This document shows, piece after piece, positions 60,993 through 64,000 of a stretch of DNA of 64,000 nucleotides. Origin of the DNA: Bacillota bacterium (lineage in GTDB: Bacteria > Bacillota > Clostridia > Acetivibrionales > JANLFN01); NCBI GenBank assembly GCA_023421675.1, contig JAEZTC010000013.1, forward strand, positions 62,001-126,000, in the 5' to 3' direction. The notes beneath the pieces were generated by a model. It was not told where the DNA came from and did not search any database. It saw nothing but the letters and a program-made list of their open reading frames with translations. The position numbers and the translations under genes were made by a program. Each line of letters opens with the position of its first letter. Position 1 is the stretch's first letter.

Positions 60993-63900
60993 ATGAAAAT
61001 AGTTAAGAGAATCATAGGGATAACATTAGCGTTAACATTCATATTACAAATGTTGCTTATTGAACCGGCTTTTGCAGATTTGGGTGATGCTACCCAGGCA
61101 CCGGGAAAGCTTCGCCTTGATGATGTTGCCTCTGGTTCTGCAATAGGCTATAACGAATATGATGGTAATTATGTTGATTTGAAATGGGATGCAGTTACAT
61201 TCCCAAGCGGCACCCAGGGTTATTACAACATATATATTCAGGAAATCAATAAATATGGAATAGCTCCGTCAGCACCTACACTCCGGAATTCTGAAAAGGA
61301 CATTTCAGGCAGTGCTACAAGCTTCCGCCTTAAGAACCTTAAGTCAGGTACCATCTATTACATCTATATGACAGCCTATTATAAATATCAAAAGGGCGTA
61401 GGGGGAACTACAGTTTCCAGTGGCGAATCTCCAAGCTCAAATACGTTAAGGGCATTGACAGATATTAAGATAAACGCATATACGGCTAGTGATACCGAAA
61501 TTAAAATAGAATGGGATGATGTCTGGAACATTGGCGGGAAACGTATTGATTATAAGCTTTATGTAACAGACGGAGATTTTGCCAATACACAGCCAATATT
61601 TATAGGCTCTTCACAAATCGAGCCCTATGGGCCTGTAAAGGTAAATCAGACTACAGGAAAACTTGAGTATACACATAACGTTGGCAAACCTGCTACTGTA
61701 TATTATGTGAAAATTGTTCCTGACCTTACGGATACTGAACTTAAAAGAAATAAGGAAAGTGCCGTTACTTATGCAAGTACATTCATACTTGTCCGAACGA
61801 CCAAAATGTCAACTACAGATTATGGAACAATATGGAGGTTGGATTGGAGCCCGGTATTAAAGGATATTTCGGACGCAAGTATAAAAATCTCATATCTTGT
61901 TTATAAAGGGACAACCGATTCCACACAGTTGCCTACGTACATGTCAACAGTACAGGGTACCAGTATTTATGTCACTGTTCCGCCCGAAGAACAGAAGAAT
62001 TATTATATAATCAAGGCTAGTGTAACAAAAATGGGCGAGGATTATTTCCCTGTCAAAATTGAATCAGATAAAATTTATGTTAAGGAGCAGGAGGTATCCA
62101 CGTATCCATCTGCACCTCAGATAGTAGATAAAATTAATGCAACTGATGGAAGCACCATAACGACCTATTCCGAAAATCTTAAGCCTGACAGTGCATCAAT
62201 ACTGTTCAATCCGCCCAAAAAGGGAGACGGGACGGTAGATGGCGATATAAAGTATGATATATGGCTTATGAGCAATATGGACAACATAGATAACCCGCCT
62301 GAAAATAACAAGATAGAATCAAATTTAAGCCTTAATGACAGCAGGTTCCAGATTATGGACAGGTCAAGTCTTCAGGGTTATAAATATGATTTGAAGGGCT
62401 TGACACCTAATTCAACTTATTATTTTAAAATAGTTGCTAAAAAAACATATGTGGAGTTTGTCAATGGTGAGCTTAAAAATGTTGAATATTTGTCACAGCC
62501 AAGCCTGAAGATAATCATTACTCCTACTGATGGGCCTATTGAACAGCCTGTAGTTCCGGGGAGACCTCCGATAAAGATAAAGAAGTCGCCTACTGACGGA
62601 AGAGATATGATAACTTCAACTTCGGCAACATTGCAGATAAAAAATAAATGGTATGAAAAGTTTAACGGAACAAAGTGGGAATATGTAAGGACTGAAAAGC
62701 TTAACGAAAGTGACGTTCCGCCATATAACCCAAATGATCCTCTGACACCGCCTGATGGTATCAATTACAGAATGGTCCAGTATGATGATGGTGTTACATT
62801 GGATGTGGGTGTAATGAAATATGAGGAAAACATGGATTACAGCAGACTCGAAAATATGCCTGCAGACTGGATTACAGGTGTTGAAGTCACACCAAATGAT
62901 GAGACTGAGGACCCATTGCTAAACCCAGACAATCTGAGACACAATATAGATATAAACATTGAAGACCTTGATGAGAATACAACTTACATAGTTTGGGTCA
63001 GAGCCGAAAGAAAAAGAGAAAATCTTGTTTCAGGACCTTCGGATCCATTGATTATAACCACAAATCCGGACATGCCTCCGGTTATTGAAAAGCCGGTAGT
63101 GCCAACCTTTAATTATAACCTTCCGGGAGACAACTTTGTTGATTTGGGATGGGACGTTAAAGAAGGATATAACTATTATCTCAAATATGGTAAGACAGAT
63201 GATATTAAGGTGGCATCGGGTTCGGCTAGTATAAAGGCTGCCGACCTTAAGGATATAAACTTTTATAAAGTCGCAGGACTTGATTCGGATACTCTTTATT
63301 ACTTCTGGATTCAGGCAGAAGCGGTAAGCGGTGCGGAAACCGCTAAATCCGAATGGAGCGATTCATATGCTGTTAAGACCTTAAAGGATATACCGCCAGC
63401 TACGCCAAAGGGGTTTGGTGTTAAAAATACTGCAAATGCAGTCACAAAAAACAGCATAACCTTTGAGTGGATAAAGGAACCCGGTCTTCAGTATAAACTT
63501 GAGGTTGCGTCGGATATAAACTACAAGGATTCTAAAACCTATGACATAACTGATGCATCAGAATACACTGTGACAGGACTCAGATCCAACTTCAGGTATT
63601 ATGCAAGACTTTATGCGTATGATCCGGGAAAGAAGCTCAGGTCAGAACCAACTCAAAGCGTTACTGTAAGGACTCTTAGAAGCAGTGATGATTATGATTC
63701 TGATCAGGATATAGAAAATGTAATTACAGGTGATTATATTGTAAAAGATAAAATCGTTACAAATTACACCTGGAATATTAAAATAATTGGTGTAAATGCT
63801 GACAGATTTGTTGAGTTTGTTAAGAATGACAGAGAACTTAATTACTCGATTGATGCTACAAATCCACCATCTGCAGCCAATAAGATTGTGATTACCATTT

Positions 63901-64000
63901 CAGATAAGGTATTCAGATCAATGTCGGGAATGGGTAAAACTCTTACTATTGCAACAAAAACAGCTAACTATATTATTAGACCTGATGCGCTTGCTGTACC
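60993..64000 (+). CDS. Second giant fibronectin type III protein (incomplete, runs off the window)
   Basis: The reading frame from ATG 60993 (after CAGGAGTATTGC) is open to position 64000, at least 1002 residues. It begins with a signal peptide (MKIVKRIIGITLALTFILQM..., cleavage near AFA, residue 29). Repeated FnIII-like units follow, each ending in patterns such as LKSGTIYYIYMTA, LTPNSTYYFKIVA, LDENTTYIVWVRA, LDSDTLYYFWIQA and LRSNFRYYARLYA. Near the window end, SMSGMGKTLTIATKTANYIIRPD aligns with LIIKTASAEYTIRPN of the upstream protein, so the two share a C-terminal region and are tandem paralogues. SLH modules, if any, lie beyond the window. The gap to the upstream gene is 50 bases with no terminator. 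Confidence 0.85.
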   Translation, partial: MKIVKRIIGITLALTFILQMLLIEPAFADLGDATQAPGKLRLDDVASGSAIGYNEYDGNYVDLKWDAVTFPSGTQGYYNIYIQEINKYGIAPSAPTLRNSEKDISGSATSFRLKNLKSGTIYYIYMTAYYKYQKGVGGTTVSSGESPSSNTLRALTDIKINAYTASDTEIKIEWDDVWNIGGKRIDYKLYVTDGDFANTQPIFIGSSQIEPYGPVKVNQTTGKLEYTHNVGKPATVYYVKIVPDLTDTELKRNKESAVTYASTFILVRTTKMSTTDYGTIWRLDWSPVLKDISDASIKISYLVYKGTTDSTQLPTYMSTVQGTSIYVTVPPEEQKNYYIIKASVTKMGEDYFPVKIESDKIYVKEQEVSTYPSAPQIVDKINATDGSTITTYSENLKPDSASILFNPPKKGDGTVDGDIKYDIWLMSNMDNIDNPPENNKIESNLSLNDSRFQIMDRSSLQGYKYDLKGLTPNSTYYFKIVAKKTYVEFVNGELKNVEYLSQPSLKIIITPTDGPIEQPVVPGRPPIKIKKSPTDGRDMITSTSATLQIKNKWYEKFNGTKWEYVRTEKLNESDVPPYNPNDPLTPPDGINYRMVQYDDGVTLDVGVMKYEENMDYSRLENMPADWITGVEVTPNDETEDPLLNPDNLRHNIDINIEDLDENTTYIVWVRAERKRENLVSGPSDPLIITTNPDMPPVIEKPVVPTFNYNLPGDNFVDLGWDVKEGYNYYLKYGKTDDIKVASGSASIKAADLKDINFYKVAGLDSDTLYYFWIQAEAVSGAETAKSEWSDSYAVKTLKDIPPATPKGFGVKNTANAVTKNSITFEWIKEPGLQYKLEVASDINYKDSKTYDITDASEYTVTGLRSNFRYYARLYAYDPGKKLRSEPTQSVTVRTLRSSDDYDSDQDIENVITGDYIVKDKIVTNYTWNIKIIGVNADRFVEFVKNDRELNYSIDATNPPSAANKIVITISDKVFRSMSGMGKTLTIATKTANYIIRPDALAV

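Noticed and set aside
62420..62764. A 114-codon minus-strand ORF near the window end
   Set aside because: It is antisense to the open reading frame of the second giant fibronectin protein, which continues through it with clear repeat signatures.

Overview
The window is a 64 kb piece of a low-GC, strictly anaerobic, spore-forming Clostridia chromosome. Evidence for this is an alpha/beta-type spore protein gene, a CwlD-type spore cortex amidase, YjcZ-like small spore peptides, an O2-sensitive hydrogenase/CODH/AdhE block under apparent Rex control, and SLH-anchored fibronectin type III surface proteins. The combination and sequence style suggest the Ruminiclostridium (Clostridium cellulolyticum) group. 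That placement is an inference from gene content, not a computed match.

Layout. (1) 1-9.5 kb: the end of a sugar ABC-transporter ATPase gene, a CdaR/PucR-type regulator, the cell-division/autolysin block ftsE-ftsX-M23 peptidase-ctpA, a small spore protein, a methyltransferase, a cold-shock gene, hslO (Hsp33) and five tRNAs (Val, Asp, Phe, Gly, Cys). A family of intergenic repeats is scattered between these. (2) 9.5-26.4 kb: an accessory and housekeeping mixture. It holds hypothetical genes next to the tRNA array (one a clear gene remnant), a nitronate monooxygenase, a second cold-shock gene, an ABC-F ATPase with a DEAD-box helicase, AraC and MarR regulators, two alpha/beta hydrolases, an orphan PAS histidine kinase, a PHP phosphoesterase and several very small membrane or spore-type genes. 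(3) 26.5-41 kb: the redox block. It contains a trimeric NADH-linked [FeFe]-hydrogenase (NuoE-, NuoF- and HydA-like subunits), a small ferredoxin, a PAS-containing sensory-type [FeFe]-hydrogenase with a SpoIIE-type phosphatase, adhE, a Cys-rich protein, a TnpB-like protein whose RuvC catalytic residues are mutated, a structured RNA, and a CooS-type carbon monoxide dehydrogenase. Palindromes resembling the Rex operator precede the hydrogenase operon, the sensory hydrogenase gene and adhE. The rex gene itself lies at 46.7 kb and appears autoregulated. (4) 41-56 kb: a response regulator with a GGDDF domain, CwlD, a LysM/SH3 wall protein, a second ABC-F ATPase, rex, the aromatic operon aroF-tyrA-aroA, an EF-G paralogue with a long leader, a DUF4349 lipoprotein, HU and MazG. 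(5) 56-64 kb: two tandem giant secreted fibronectin-III proteins, the first with C-terminal SLH modules; the second runs off the window.

The most interesting element is at 37.3-38.9 kb. A 497-residue TnpB homologue keeps its zinc finger and the last RuvC aspartate but has Ser in place of the first catalytic Asp and Gln in place of the catalytic Glu. It has no transposase partner, sits co-directionally between adhE and cooS, and is followed at once by a compact four-way-junction RNA with its own terminator. This is what an exapted, nuclease-dead, RNA-guided regulator (TldR-like) would look like, here embedded in fermentative redox and CO metabolism.
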